From Typhlomys cinereus (taxonomy: Eukaryota > Chordata > Mammalia > Rodentia > Platacanthomyidae), in contig JALPQD010000513.1 in NCBI GenBank assembly GCA_023101885.1, forward strand, positions 930,001-994,000: a stretch of 64,000 bases of DNA, read 5' to 3'. Both the position numbers and the translations under genes were made by a program. Of the stretch, positions 1 through 13,000 are shown one piece after another; position 1 is the stretch's first letter; each line of letters opens with the position of its first letter. The notes beneath the pieces are model-generated. The model saw only the letters and a list, made by a program, of their open reading frames with translations, searched no databases and was not told where the DNA came from.

Positions 1-488
1 TATTCTTCAGTAGGTGTGTATTTATACAATGAATCTTTTAGTTGTTCAATTGATTTTGACAAATGTATGCACCCAGGAGCAATGTACTTGAACAACTTTA
101 GCAGAAAGGTTTTTTTTGTTGGTTTTTTTTTTTTAGGTTAAAGCAGTGATTTTATTGAAAATGAGAGAAAAAGAAAGAAACTCTTGGACATTTGGTCCAA
201 GGGAGGCAAGGAGGAAGCAATAACCTTAAATGTAGGAAAACATTAGAGCAGAGGAGATAGCTGAAGTCAGAGAGAATAAGAGGAGAGCCACTGTGAGCAA
301 GCACATGGTTAGCAGAGAGAGAGTGATGGGGGGAATCACAATCTTAATAATCTTCTATTGCTAATAAGTGTCCCGGAGCTACTAGGGAAGTGAGGTAAAG
401 ACTGGAGGGGTGCACAGGACACTCAGTCTAGTAGCAATTAAATTATTTGCATTATTCACCTATAACAGAAAGTATTTCAACAAAATGT

Positions 489-755
489 TTTGGTTTTTTA
501 AAATTTTATTATTATGTGTCTGTGTATCAAAGGGCACTGTGTTTCCCTGTGGGGGACCAAGGGTGACTTCAGGAGTCATCCTGGATTGCTTCTACCTCCA
601 TTTTGCTTAGCTTTGGGATTTCCCAGACTCTGCCCACCAGGTCTGGTAAGTGCAGGCTGGCACCTGGTGTTTTTTATGTGGGACCTGGGATCTAAACTCA
701 GGACCTTCTGCTTTCAAGGCAGAGTCTTAACCCCCTGAGCCATCTCTCCAGCCTA
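489..755 (-). repeat. Long B2-superfamily SINE
   Basis: Nearly full-length reverse copy: a degenerated tail (tgtgtctgtgtat), ccctgtgggggaccaaggg, ggattgcttctacctcc, tttgggatttcccagactct, and the tRNA-like head ending in gagccatctctccagcc. Confidence 0.88.
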
Positions 756-1274
756 CAACAAAATGTTTTACAGTTTAGCATATCTGCTCTGTTTTCCTAA
801 CCAATCCCATTCCAAAAGATACTATGCCTTACTTTAGATTTCTCCCCTGTCCCTTAGTTTGTCCCAACTGGAAGATGGGAGTGAAGCTACCCAGGATGAC
901 CTTATAATTTGAACAGTTCCTAACTGCACTCCAAGTAGAGTGTTGCCAGCTGGTTGCCCCAGCCTTGGCCTGAAGAATAGAGGCTCCGCTCTCCAAAGCA
1001 CCAGTGAACAAGAGGACAAGGTGCTCTGGGCTTCTACTTCATGGAGCAGTGCTTCAGTTGGCCCCACGAGCTGTGCTCAGCCTGCTCAGCACACACACTT
1101 GCCCCTGTCTAGTTCTGCAGCTCAGCCTACTCAGCTAGCCTCTAGACTACCAGACCTGTAGTCCGAGGCAGCAGACGGCAGGTCTAAGACCCCTTTAGCC
1201 CTCATTCTGATTATCCTCTTCCTGCTGCTTCTAACCTCCAGTGGACAGGAGATGTCCAAAGCTACTGTGGCTAA

Positions 1275-1390
1275 GATAATAATAGCACAACTTATGAAGT
1301 GCTTAGGCTATACCAACAGTTCCTCTGCTAACCGTTCCTTTTCTGTACATTACCTCACTTAATCCGTAGGACAACTTAGGAAGTAAGAAA
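1275..1390 (+). repeat. MIR-like SINE fragment
   Basis: ataataatagcacaacttat, aagtgcttaggctatacca and acctcacttaatccgtagga resemble the MIR 3' part. Strongly diverged. Confidence 0.45.
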
Positions 1391-2117
1391 AGTCGCATTC
1401 CCTAAAGATCGTAGATACAGTGTAAGGACTTTGTGCAAATTTGGCTTTTTCTAAATTCTCGCCAATCAGATGATGATCTCTGAAGCTCAGGTGACTGGGC
1501 CAGGCAGAGACAACTAGAGCTCCAGTCCACTTTCACTGACCCATTTCTCAACCGTGGTTCTCATGGTGCCCTTGGGCAGGTATGTTTCCCTTTCCCATGG
1601 AGAATCCGAAGTGTGTCTGGACACTCAGAGCCCAACTATTACATGGCAAATAGGATTGAGGCCAAGGCCAGATGTGCTAGATAGAAATACAGAGTCCCTG
1701 CCTGCAGTAGACGACTCTAAAGGTAGAGAAGGGCCAGAGGTCAGTGGGCTGCATAGCTCAGGAGCACTTATCTTTGTCAGTTTGCTTATTTTTTGACAGC
1801 CAGGAACCTGGGAGTAGGGATTAGGCCCGATGTCAGGGACAGCTTGCAGATGAAGCCGTTGGCTCGGCCTGGCCCTGCAGAGCAGACATAATCCTTTGGC
1901 TTCTACTGGGCATTGGCAGCTGCTGACAAAACATGGTGCCCAGCTGCTATTGCCCACAGGCACACATGCAAACACATGCTCACACAGCAAGTGCTTCTCT
2001 GGGCTGGGACCACGGTTTGCTCCCTTGTCAGGAGACTGCCCTCCTATTCCTTCGCCTCTGTGGTTCTCATGGTAACCATTTCTTCAGAAACCTAGAGGTT
2101 ACTTTAAGAAGCTTGGG

Positions 2118-2250
2118 ACCAAATGTAGCACAGTAGCTCACATCTGGAATCCCAGTACTCCAGAGACTGAGGCAGGAGGATTGCTTGAGCACAGGAATTT
2201 AAAGCCAGCCTGGGCAACTAGCAAACAAGCAACAACAGTAACAATAAACA
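2118..2250 (+). repeat. B1-like SINE
   Basis: gtagctcacatctggaatcc, gactgaggcaggaggattgc and agccagcctgggcaac in B1/Alu order. Confidence 0.8.
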
Positions 2251-4683
2251 GCTGGTGAGACTGAGTGTGCAGCCTTCCATACATGTCAGACCCTGTGACT
2301 GCCCCTCCACCCTCCCCCTGCCTGTGTGCCCTGTGCTCACATCCAGGCTCTGACTGAGTGAGAGGACCTTCCACATCGCAGCTGGGCCTCATTGCTTTGT
2401 GGGTGTGTAGAACTGAGGCCGACTAAGCTTGGGGAACAGTTGCATTTGCAGCCCATTTCCCATTGCAGATGTGGAGGTGTGTCCACAAAACTGGCTCTAC
2501 CAACCCCCTCTCCTGCATCACTGGATAAAACATACCTTAGAAGCTTTTGGCCCCTGCTGACAGAGGTGGCCCCACATCACCCAGTGGATCTCTAGTGAGA
2601 TGACCTTATCCCCAAGCTGACACATCACGAGCATCAGGCAAGTTACTCAGACTTACGGTGACTGACTCAGAGCTGCAGTCTCTCTTGCCAAGACACTGCA
2701 AAGCCCCTAGAAACCTTGCCTTCAGGATTGCCCATTCCAGCTGCAGCTTGCAGCGGGCAGGGTGGCTCGTCTAGGTTCTCTTGCAGTGCCTCCCTCCTGT
2801 GCACCCCATCTTTGCTTCAGTGAACTTCCTTTTGAGATTCTAAGGGGTGTGGCACTGATTTGTGAGGATAGAAAATTTAACAGATTCAAAGTTCTACAAA
2901 CTTCTAAGCTTGGGGAACCCTAGGCACATAGCTGGAATCCAAGTCAGGTGGAGCCAAGGCCCTTCACCCCATCCCTAGGATCAGCTGCTTGTTGAGGGGC
3001 CAGATCCAAGTTCTGAACCAGAATAACCAGAGCTGTGTCATCACAGGTCTCCTGTAAAGGAAGCGAGAGTTCCTAAAGCAGACCTTTGAGTGGAGCATGT
3101 GCGTGTGCTTGGAAGGGTCTGTATCAAGATGATCTGAGGAGAGTGCAGACCCTCTGTGCAGCAGCAGCAGCAGGGACAAGGAGGTCTGGCCCCAGAAATT
3201 CTCCCTTTGCTATCTTCAGTAGTAGCTCCACCCCTTCATCTTCCAGTTTCCCTGCTTCTTCACTACACATTCTTTGCTTTAGTCAACTCTGATTAGCACA
3301 AAAGATGTTAAGGAAGGAGGCAGCCTGGCTACCTCTTCCCACCGTCTTCTTTCCTTTCCCTACCCATCTGCTCTCATCCTTCTGTCTGCCTGCATCTTGG
3401 AGCCGTTCCCGTGCCATTCGTTTGAGTTGAATCCTGAGTAGGGTGGGTGGGGTCAGGCTGAGCCCACTCATTGTCTAGGCTGCAGCTGCTCCCAGCAAAC
3501 TGGTGTCTAGACAGTGCGTAGGCACACGGGCAGCATCTACGCAGATGTGTGCACTCATGTGGCGCTCTCCAAGGAACCAGGAAAGAAACGGAGGCCTAGC
3601 AACTCAGGGAAGATGGAGCGCAGGATCACAATGTAGTGGTGCCAGCGCCACCTTGGGACAGGCACAGAGCTGCTGACCTTGGTAAGAGCTGTCACTGACC
3701 CTAGAGGGACAAAATCTATTCGTTTGCAGAGTATCTTCTAGACTGGGCACCAAGGTGCAAGGGTTCCTATGTATAAATATATATGGAGTTTTTCTAGTGT
3801 GGGGACAGTCATTAAGCATGTAGGTAGATGGGAATGCATGCAGGAAATTTCATTGCACAGAGTGTGAGGGCAGGTAAGAGCCATTGGCTAGGACTGTCAA
3901 GGAAGGTTTCTCTGAGGAAGTGATGTGTAACCCTGAGGATGCTTAGGAGTTAGTTACCCAAGCAAAAATCAGGAACACAGTGGCAGACACACTATTGCTA
4001 GCTTTTTAGGATATTTCTGGAGGCAGTTTCATTCTGCTTCCAGCCTGAACCTTTTCAGCAAAGGTCACAGTCAAGCCCAGCTGTGCTCCTACTCCATCTG
4101 GGGGCTGCTGGGCTCCCTGAGTGACGTCACTTGTAACCCTCAGTGCGGATGCTTTCTAGGGTGCCAGCAGAGAGTAAAGGAGCAGACAGGAGTACCACTG
4201 GACAGAATGCAGAACATAATGCTAAGTATGCATTAAGCATGTAAAAAGGAGAGCAATGAGCACTGGGTGCTTCAGCTGGTCGAGGTACCCGTGTGCAAAC
4301 TGTGGCCCCCGAGCCACATGGTGGAGGAGAAAGCCTCCCAAGAGTTGTCCTTTGCTTTCCTTATGTACATGTGCCCGCCCCATCCTTTTTTTTTTTTCAG
4401 GAAAAGGGAAGAATAAATATGAAGGAAATTAACAGATACGCATGCAACTAGTAGGCGTGTGGAACACACTCAGCCTCAGTAATAATTACACATTGATGAA
4501 TTTTGAAAAATAAGATCCTGTTTGTTCAGCTCATGACATCTGTCATTTCCCAGAAGGAAATAGACCTATAGCATAGGTGCAGGCTCTGTGACTGCTGTCT
4601 CCCAGTCTGCGGTGGGGACTGTGAGATGCCACAGCCTTCTCTGGAACTGGTAGAATGTGTCAAACACCTTTAAAAGTGTTCAC

Positions 4684-4810
4684 CCTGCCAGGGGTGGTGG
4701 CTCGTGCCCATCAGCATGAGGGAGGGAGGGAGAAGCAGGAAGATGGAAACAAGTTCCAGGCTGGGCTGGCTGCAGAATAAAGTCTAAACTAGAATAAGAT
4801 CCTGTTTCAA
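4684..4810 (+). repeat. B1-like SINE
   Basis: gccaggggtggtggctcgtg and a ttccaggctgggctggctg segment, ending in gatcctgtttcaaaaag. Diverged in the middle. Confidence 0.55.
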
Positions 4811-4834
4811 AAAGACAAAGACCAAACCAAAAAA

Positions 4835-5035
4835 TTCACCCCGTGTAACCCTGCAGTCCTGTTTTTGGAATTTATCCTGAGGGAGAGGATAAGCAGGCCA
4901 GGAAATATACTTGTGCTTATGATGGTCAGAAAGTACTGAAAGAACCTGGATGTTTGTAAGTGGGAGGAGGGCAGATAAATCATGATGCATTTCCACAGAC
5001 AGGTAATCTCACATACTGGAACAAAAGAATAATGA
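4835..5035 (+). mobile_element. Old LINE 3'-end fragment
   Basis: ggaatttatcctgagggaga, atgatggtcagaaagtactg and gataaatcatgatgcatttcc resemble L1/HAL1-type 3' sequence. No open frame survives. A second piece at 5690-5820 may be the continuation, with the unclassified repeat inserted between them (inference). Confidence 0.45.
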
Positions 5036-5084
5036 TAGGGTTGTTAATGGATTTCGTTTGTTTATTATCACTATCAAACAGCTT

Positions 5085-5470
5085 AAAGGAACAAGGCGTT
5101 TATTCACTTACTATAGACAGTTCCTCGTCCAAGTTTGCAGGAGAGCTCACACCAACCCAGGGCTGAGGGAAGTGGCCACACCATCTCCACATAGCAGCTG
5201 AGAGAGGAACAATCCTTACTTGCCAGACCAGCATGTCTAGCCAAGTATATACAAGAATGCTTCTTTCTCAAACAGTTCCCTCCATTTTATTCACCTGCCT
5301 GGGGACTAGTTCCACCCACTAGGGCTTCCCCATCAAATAGACAATCTCCTGCAGGTTCACGCTGGGCTTAACTACTACTAATTCTCTACAAATGTGCTCA
5401 GAGCCCAAACCCTCAACCATCAAGTTGACACCTGTGCCTAACCATGACACATATGCAACGTTATTTTTTA
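5085..5470 (+). repeat. Unclassified dispersed repeat, copy 1
   Basis: Shares ordered blocks with 52880-53340: agctcacaccaac; ccattttattcacctgcc; ggggactagttccaccc; gcttaactactac; aattctctacaaatgtgc; and caagttgacacctgtgcc. Two copies in one window argue for a mobile or LTR-type family. I could not assign the class. Confidence 0.6.
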
Positions 5471-6624
5471 GTGAGGGCCCAAGGCCTTGGGCATTACCAG
5501 GTAAACATTCTCCCGTCAAACTATCTTCCAGCCCTTGTTTTGTTTTTGACAGCCTTATTAAGATATATTTTTCATTCTATAATTCCACTCTTATGATAGG
5601 GGTGAATAAGAATTATGCAAAATGGCATCACAATATGGTCTACATTTTTCAGTAATTTATATTATTCTGTGTAATGAAAGCATTTGAGACACACCGAAGT
5701 CTGTCTGGATGGTAACAACAGTTACATCTAGGTGGTGAGATTATGGGTTTCTTGGTTTTCCAATTTTGACACTCTGTGTTTTCTAATGTTTGTGCAGGGA
5801 ATGCAAATTACTTTTGTACAGAAAAGAAATTACAAGGGAAGCTTAGAGTCCAATGTTTCTGAGTCCTTGGGGGAAGGGCCCCCTTAACATGACCACCTCA
5901 CTTCCTCTTTGTATTCTTTACATCATTGGACTCTGCAGACTCCTAGGAGCTTGTTGCTTATGGGGCATTTTTGGCTTCCCCGATCCCTTTTCCCTGGACT
6001 TGTCCTTGCTTCCCCGGCCCACCCCCGTGAGCTTTTCCCTGTACCTCTGGCCTGTACTGGATACCTCTGTGACCTCTGCCTTCCTTGAGCACATGTTTCC
6101 CCATCCTGTACTCTGCATTCCCAAGGGGGTTTGACTATGGAGAATGGAAAGAAGCAATTTCTTCTTTTTTCTTTTTTTTTTCCCTCAGTCCATGTTAAGA
6201 GATTTATGTCTTCCAGCAAAGGGGCAGGACGGAATGGGCCTAGCCAGCTAAGTCCCAACCCTAAGGCTGTTCAAAATGGAAGCCTCCCTGAACATTCATA
6301 GTGTCCTGTGATTTCCTCTCCTAGGCCATCTGTGGGGCAGGGTAGGAAATGGCACCTTATGCATTTGCAGCAGGTTGGGCCCTCGCCTTTGTGACCTGAG
6401 TCTGCTGTGTTCAAGGGCATCATCCACTTTGGGTACCAGAAGTCTCCAGGGAAGGAGCTGTGGTCCTTTGTCACTGCGAGCTTCATGTGCTCCTCTGGGG
6501 GAGGAGGTAATGCAGGAGTAGCAGCTGTTCGCTAACGCCCCAAGTCAGGAAGGCCAGCTGGGTCAGTGTGAGAAAGTTGCTGACTTGCTTAGTGGAAGGA
6601 AGACATCTTTTCTATCTTTTCTAG

Positions 6625-6744
6625 AGCTAAGAATGAAGCGGAGAGCATCAGATAGAGGAGCTGGGGAAACGTCGACCAGGGCCAAGGCTCTAGGAAGTGG
6701 CATTTCTGGAAGTAACGCAAAGAGAGCAGGACCATTCATCCTCG
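6625..6744 (+). CDS. STK40: STK40 first coding exon
   Basis: Acceptor ctttctag ends at 6624 and donor gtaagc starts at 6745. The coding part begins at ATG 6633 after 8 nt of 5'UTR. It encodes MKRRASDRGAG through AGPFIL plus the first base of a Gly codon. The segment is basic and probably unstructured. Confidence 0.96.
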
Positions 6745-9700
6745 GTAAGCCTCTGATTGCTGGGGAGCGGGTGTGCTGGGTGCAGGGTCCGGCGCGAGAC
6801 CTCCCGTACTGCAGTTGTTCGGGGCCCTGACCACCTGTCAGTGGAAGACCGAGGCCTGCAGTTACTCTGTACCAAACATGGATGATTTGGCTGTTATCAC
6901 AGCAGCTTTAGATCTGCCAAGCTGTATCTCTTCTCGTCTCACCAAAACTCATGTGAACCCCCAGAATGTTGATGAGCCTATGAGAGGCACATAGCTGCAT
7001 TAGAACCCAAGACCCATTGTCAAGGCACTCTACTTTGACATTCTACTTTGACGTTGTTGGATAGTGTGATTAACTTCAGAGTGTTTTATGTCGTTCTCCC
7101 CAAATTTCTTATAAAACAGGCACAGGTATCAGGTAGAATTGGTGTCCCTGGTGGGCCTGAAGAGCAGCAGAGCTTTCAGCCTGGCCAGTCCAAATTGTTT
7201 ATGCCAAGAGTGCAGGTGGTGTGGACTCTCTTGGTACCAGGTGCTGGGCGTGACTTTTGCTTTGAGGCAGCCTTTTGGACTTACAGGCACCGGTTAATCC
7301 AGCTTCAGACTCAGCAAATAGCTCAGTGTCTTGCCAAGTCTGTGCTGTTTGCAGGGTTTTGGTAGGGATGAGCTTCTGTCTTCACAGACTTTGTTGGGAA
7401 AAGAAAAAACTGCTGAGTACCCAAAAGGAGGTAAATATGGCAGTGAGAAGGGCCTGGAGGTAGCAGCTGAATCTCTATGAGGAAGTGACATGTGAGCTGA
7501 TGCGAGAGCAGGAGCATGAGCAGCCGCAGGAAAAGCAGGAGAACCTGTGAGCCTAGGGCTCAGCGAAGGAGAGGCTTTCTGGGGTGGGAAGCAGAGCCCA
7601 CTGTGTTGTGGCAGGGGAGGGGATAGAGTGGGCCACGTAGACAGGGGGCAGGAACAAGAGCTGGGGCCAAGGCAGTGAGTCAGGTCCTGTGCAGAGAGCA
7701 GCACACACTGGAACACCGCAGGCTCACTGGACAGTGCGCGCTGTTGCGTCTCCAGGAGGACCGGAGGACCCGAGAGCCGTGCCTGGACAGGAGTGGGCTT
7801 CCCTGTCAGAGTCACAGGAGAACCTATTACAGTGGCAATATCCTGGATTTTTGTACTGAAGTGGCAGCAGAGGATCAGGTGGCTCCTGGAATCTCAATTC
7901 ACAGATGTATCCCAGAAATGTCAATTTATGCTCAGAGTTGAAACATCCCTCTTTTGTTGTTTCTAAGAACCTTCTTTTTTGAGATATGTACAAAAAAAGC
8001 AACGTGCAAATGTACTTTTGAAAAAGACAGAACTCTAGCAAGGGGAAGGCGGGAGAAGTCCTGTGGGCATGAACTTTGGTACCCTTCTAAAGGGAAGACC
8101 ATAGTATAACCTTCTGCAAAGTAAGCCAGTGGCCCTTGTGTCGTAGGTCCTCGTTTGGGCAACTCACCAGTACCGAGCATTGTACAATGTTTGGCAAGAA
8201 AAGATGGCACAGATGACTTCTATCAGCTGAAGGTAAGCTAGACGACAGGGCTGGGGGCCTGTGGGTAAAAACACTCTGCACAAATCTGGCAACTTGAGTT
8301 CATTCGCGGAACCCATGTGGTGGATGGAAAGAACTGACCTTCCAGAAGTTGGTGTCTGACAAGTGCGTTAGGCACACACCTACTGCTTGTGCAAGCTCTC
8401 TTCTCCCTCAGATAAATCAGTAATTTTTAAAAATTAAAAACAGCACAGGGTATGGCCTTGGGGATCCAGGGCCCATTCTGGCCCCTCCTTTCTTCTCTCC
8501 ACCTTCACATTTGTATCACTTCTGAGCAAGAGTAGCACTCTTTTTCCCTGAGAAACAGTGAGTTCACACAGTCTCACTCAGAACAACTCCTGGCTTCAAC
8601 CTTTATCTGTGCATAAATTCCATTGCTGTCACATTAAGAACAGCTTCACTTGACGTGATTATGTAGGGAAAGGGCACAAACCTGCTTCTGTTCTCGCCAT
8701 TCTGTAGGAAGGAAAGCATTTGGCGTCTTTTCTCTTTGTGCTTCCCTAAAGATTCTCACCTTGGAGGAGCGGGGCGAGCAGGGCGTAGAGAGCCAGGAGG
8801 AGAGGCAGGGCAAGATGCTGCTGCACACGGAGTACTCGCTGCTCTCCCTGCTGCACACGCAGGATGGCGTGGTCCACCACCACGGGCTCTTCCAGGTGAG
8901 TGTGCTGCCTCCCACCTGTGCCCCACTTGGCACCTGCTTGGAGCCACATCTTCCCTGGGAGCAGCTCCCAGCATCCCAACATGTGACCCTGGTGTCCCTG
9001 CCTGCCAGCTCTCAGGACCTGGGCAGAATGATGGGGGTCTGGCTGGGGCCACCCTTGTTGCTACAGTGCCCCGCGGCCGTGATTTCAGCCTAGCAGGAAT
9101 GTTCAAGGTAACAGCCAGGCTTTTTTTTTTTTTTTTTTTTTTCTGAATTACTGCTTTTCTGAGAAAGAAAAAGGGAAGGAAAGGAGCAAGTCATTTAAGG
9201 CCCTGGCTCTGTTGTCTAGAAGTGACTGGGCTGAGGTGAAGGGGAGGGGTGCTGAGTAGAGTCTCCATTTGGGGTCACCTGTAAATGGAACACAAAGGTT
9301 GTTTGGACCTGCGGCCCTTTTGTTTGCCCAGGCGTTTCTGTTGTTCAGTGATGTCCTTGAGCATCTGTTGTGTGGCCTCTGCACTGGGAGAGCTGTAATG
9401 GCACCTGCCCTGAGGGGCGGCTGAGGGGAGCCTCTGGTATGGGCTCATTGTCATTGCTGACTCCCTGTCAGCTCGATTCCTGACATGGAGCAAGTGGAGA
9501 GTGCCTCCCACACCCACCTCCACACCTTGTCACAGTCTTATTCTTAGCTTGCTATTAGAGGCAACTCAAGAATATCACAAGGCAATTCCCCAAATTAAAG
9601 TGTTTCCCTGAAACAGAAATCAAATTGAGGGTGGTTGTGATTTTAGTATCAGATTTCTGATGTCTTTAAAAGCTTGGTTTTGATTTATGTCCTTTTGGGT

Positions 9701-10011
9701 GAGAGAATCTAAAAGTATTTCAAGGGACTGGAGCAATAGCTTAGTGGGTAAGAGTACTTGCTGCATAATTATGAGGACCTGAGTTCAGATCCAGCAGCCA
9801 TATAAAAATACCATGTGTGGGACTGGAGAGATGGCTCAGGGGTTAAAACTCTACCTCAAAAGCAGAAGGTCCTGAGTTCAGATACCAGGTCCCACATAAA
9901 AATATCAGGTGGAAACAGCGGCAGCCTGGAAAATCCAAGAGCAAAGCCAAAAACGAGGTAGAAGCAATGCGTGATGATTTCCGAAATCACTCTTGGGCCT
10001 CCACAGGGACG

Positions 10012-10060
<49 letters not shown>

Positions 10061-13000
10061 ATGAATGAATGAATAAAACAAAAATAAAACCGTGTGTGGC
10101 CATGTGTAATAATCCCAGCGTCGTGGGAGGCAGAGATAGGAGCTTTGGGCTTGCTGGTGACAGGTTCATGGAGAGGCCTTGCCTCCAGGGAATAAAGTGG
10201 GAAGTAATAAACAGAATACCCAATTTCTTTTGCGGCCTCAATGAGTATGGTCAAATGTGCGCCCCCCCCCCACACACGTGTACATACCTTACTCATCCAT
10301 ACCGCACACAAATTTTTTTTTTAATTTTTAGAAAAGTTTTTCAAGTATGTTATGTGTGTACTGGACCTGGAGTCCAGGCCTGGGGGAGCACATCAGAAGT
10401 CTGATCCTGCTTCTAAGGAGAAATGTGGCTATTCGGTCCTTAAGCGTTCCCCAGATGCCAGTGCCTCCTGTAGCAGGTGGAATCAAAGCGCATGTGTCGC
10501 ACCTGTTTTTGTCATACTTGGAATACCTCGCACCCCTCCGTCATTAGCAATGGCACCTGCTGAGCCCCAAATGAAGCAGGCCCTAAGCACTGACCGTGCT
10601 TCTCGACAGCCATGGAGGGAGGGAGTGCAAGCTTCCTTTTACCTTGAGGCGCTAGAGTCATGTGCACCTGGGGCCAAACCCAAGTGTTTGTAGGCATGAG
10701 GACAGCCATTGTCTTGGACACACACAGTACTGTTGACCCCGAAGCTTTCCAGGAGTGGCTTCTCTAACTTCTCCCATCTTGGACACTGGACAAAGTGTGA
10801 TGGTGACAGCTGAGTGTGGGAGAATAATGGAAGGAAGATGCTCAGGGTCTCCTGTCACTGCCACTGCACTGCTCTGGGAGAGCCAGTTAGCTTTAAATGC
10901 CCATGCTTCACCCTGGTCCTTTGTATTTTGATCCAAGCACAAAGCCTTCACCTGAAATGTTTGAACCCACAAGCATCTTTGGGCTTCGCACTCGACCCAT
11001 GGGAAGCTGAGCAAATGCTAAGCACCATTCCCATCAGCCTGCCCGAGACTGTGCCACCTGCCCGGTCCTCCAGGGCTGTTCTAGGCCTTCTACGGTTTGA
11101 GTGACCATCTCTAAAGAGAGCCCCAAGCCCGTCTCCCTGGCCTGTTGGGTCTACAGCCAAGCCCCGGTCTCTCCTCGCCTCCCAGGACCGCACCTGTGAA
11201 GTTGTTGAGGACACGGAGTCTAGCCGAATGGTTAAGAAGATGAAGAAGCGCATCTGCCTAGTGCTGGACTGCCTGTGTGCACATGACTTCAGCGACAAGA
11301 CGGCCGACCTGATCAACCTGCAGCATTACGTCATCAAGGAGAAGAGGCTCAGCGAGCGCGAGACCGTGGTCATCTTCTATGACGTGGTCCGTGTGGTGGA
11401 AGCCTTGCATCAGGTGGGGTCCTGTGTGCCACAGGAAAAAAGCCATTGTTTGGCTTGTGCTAAAAAAAGTGGCTGTCTTCTGATCTCATCCACGTGCATT
11501 TCGCAGCTGGGAGTGTCCAGATGGGAAGTGGCTGAGTGACAGGTACCCTAGGTGTAGGCCCAGCCACCTTCCCCTGGAGACTAGCAGATGGAGCAGCCCA
11601 GCAAAGCCACATGTAGTAATCCCTCAGCAGAAAGACTAAACTGTACTTCCAGCTTGGAAAGGTAGTTACAGGTCACCTGAACTTTTCTAAGATTGGGATG
11701 TCAGGTGCCCCAACGTGAGGAATAGGAATGCCTTAACCTTGTCCAAATGTGCTCTATGGGTTGAACCTGGAATGTTTAGTTTTAGAACTGAGGCACTTCC
11801 TCTCTGTGCCCCCCATCCCTGGCCCACCCCATGGAATGGTGGATGCAGGAAAGGGGGGAGAGGCTTTCCCTGTAAGCTGCCACCTGGAGGTGAGGTCTCA
11901 AAGCTATCCAACTGAGGCATTTGCTGGGCTACTTCTTGCCACTTCAGACACATGCTTGACGGGGCCTAGAAGATATTTCCAGGTGGCACCTTGCCTTCCC
12001 AGACTCTGGCGAGCCCGTGTCTTCAGAGTGGATCTTGCCCCACCTCTCACTTTCTGGTACAAACCATCTACCCATTGGTTTTCAGAAAAACATTGTGCAC
12101 AGAGACCTGAAACTCGGGAACATGGTGCTCAATAAAAGGTAAGAGTCTGTTTCTTCTGCATGTTGCAACACCACAGTGTTCTGCAGTCCTTATGGGAATT
12201 CTGGCTTTAAACAATCCAGTCACCCAAAATCTCAGGGCTGGGGATGAGAATATAGATGCTGAAGCAAGCTTTGAGCCACAGAAAAGGGGGAGCACTCGAC
12301 ACTTCCTGGGGCAAGCAGAGTGCAGGGGTCTGGGCAGTGCTCCCTCACCCCACCCCAGCAGAGAGTGATTTGAAACAGATGCAGAGGGAAGCCCACTAAA
12401 CAGAGGCCCAGGACCTACATGAGAAGAATCACTGTAGACCTCCACAGTTCTGCAAAGGGAGGGCCGGAGAGCGGCACCTTTTAACCTGCTCCTCTAAGCT
12501 TCCCTTCCCTTCCCTTCCCTCCCAGATTGGTTAGACTTACAAATGGCAGCAGCACAGATTCATCACAGAAGCCGCCTGCTGGCCATTTGTTCATAATGTG
12601 GTCAGTCCAGCACAGGAAGGGTCCTGAGCCCCTCCCCTCAGACAGTGGCTAGTGTCTTAGTGGTTAGAGGCAAAGAGGCTGCATGGAAGTGGGTGTTTAG
12701 AGAGGGGCGCTCGACTGAGGGAGATGACTTCAAGGCTCGGTAGCTAAGCTGTCCCTGATCTCTGGGAGACAGCCCCCACCCCATGCAGCTCACCACCCGA
12801 TGATGGGGTGCTGACCAGAAAACAGATGTCACATGTCGAGGACAGTGTACAGACAGCTGGGCAGCGAGCCTGGCACTGAGTGGATTTAGGAAGAGTGAGC
12901 AAAGATTTGCCAGCTTGAGAAGTGAAGGGACGACTTTGGTGGTGTACCCTGCAGAGGGGAGGTCAGGATCAGGAAATTCCAGGGCTGCTTGAACCCCATC

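Larger units (their letters stand above)
1..6624 (+). other. STK40: STK40 intron 1, 3' part
   Basis: Non-coding sequence up to the acceptor at 6623-6624 (tctatcttttctag), just upstream of the first coding exon. It holds a long B2-like SINE (- strand, 489-755), an MIR-like piece (about 1275-1390), B1-like SINEs (2118-2250 and 4684-4810), LINE-like fragments (4835-5035 and 5690-5820) and an unclassified repeat (5085-5470). No exon could be supported here. Confidence 0.8.
8896..11185 (+). other. STK40: STK40 intron between coding exons 3 and 4
   Basis: About 2.3 kb. Contains a T run (9121-9142), a partial B2-like head (9724-9815) followed directly by a long B2-like SINE (9818-10060) whose tail is a CA microsatellite, and a B1-like element (10085-10205). 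No exon seen. Confidence 0.75.

Noticed and set aside
9987..10311. Frames with long Cys-Val repeats (also at 23285-23943 and 27320-27580)
   Set aside because: Translations of CA/TG microsatellites attached to SINE tails.
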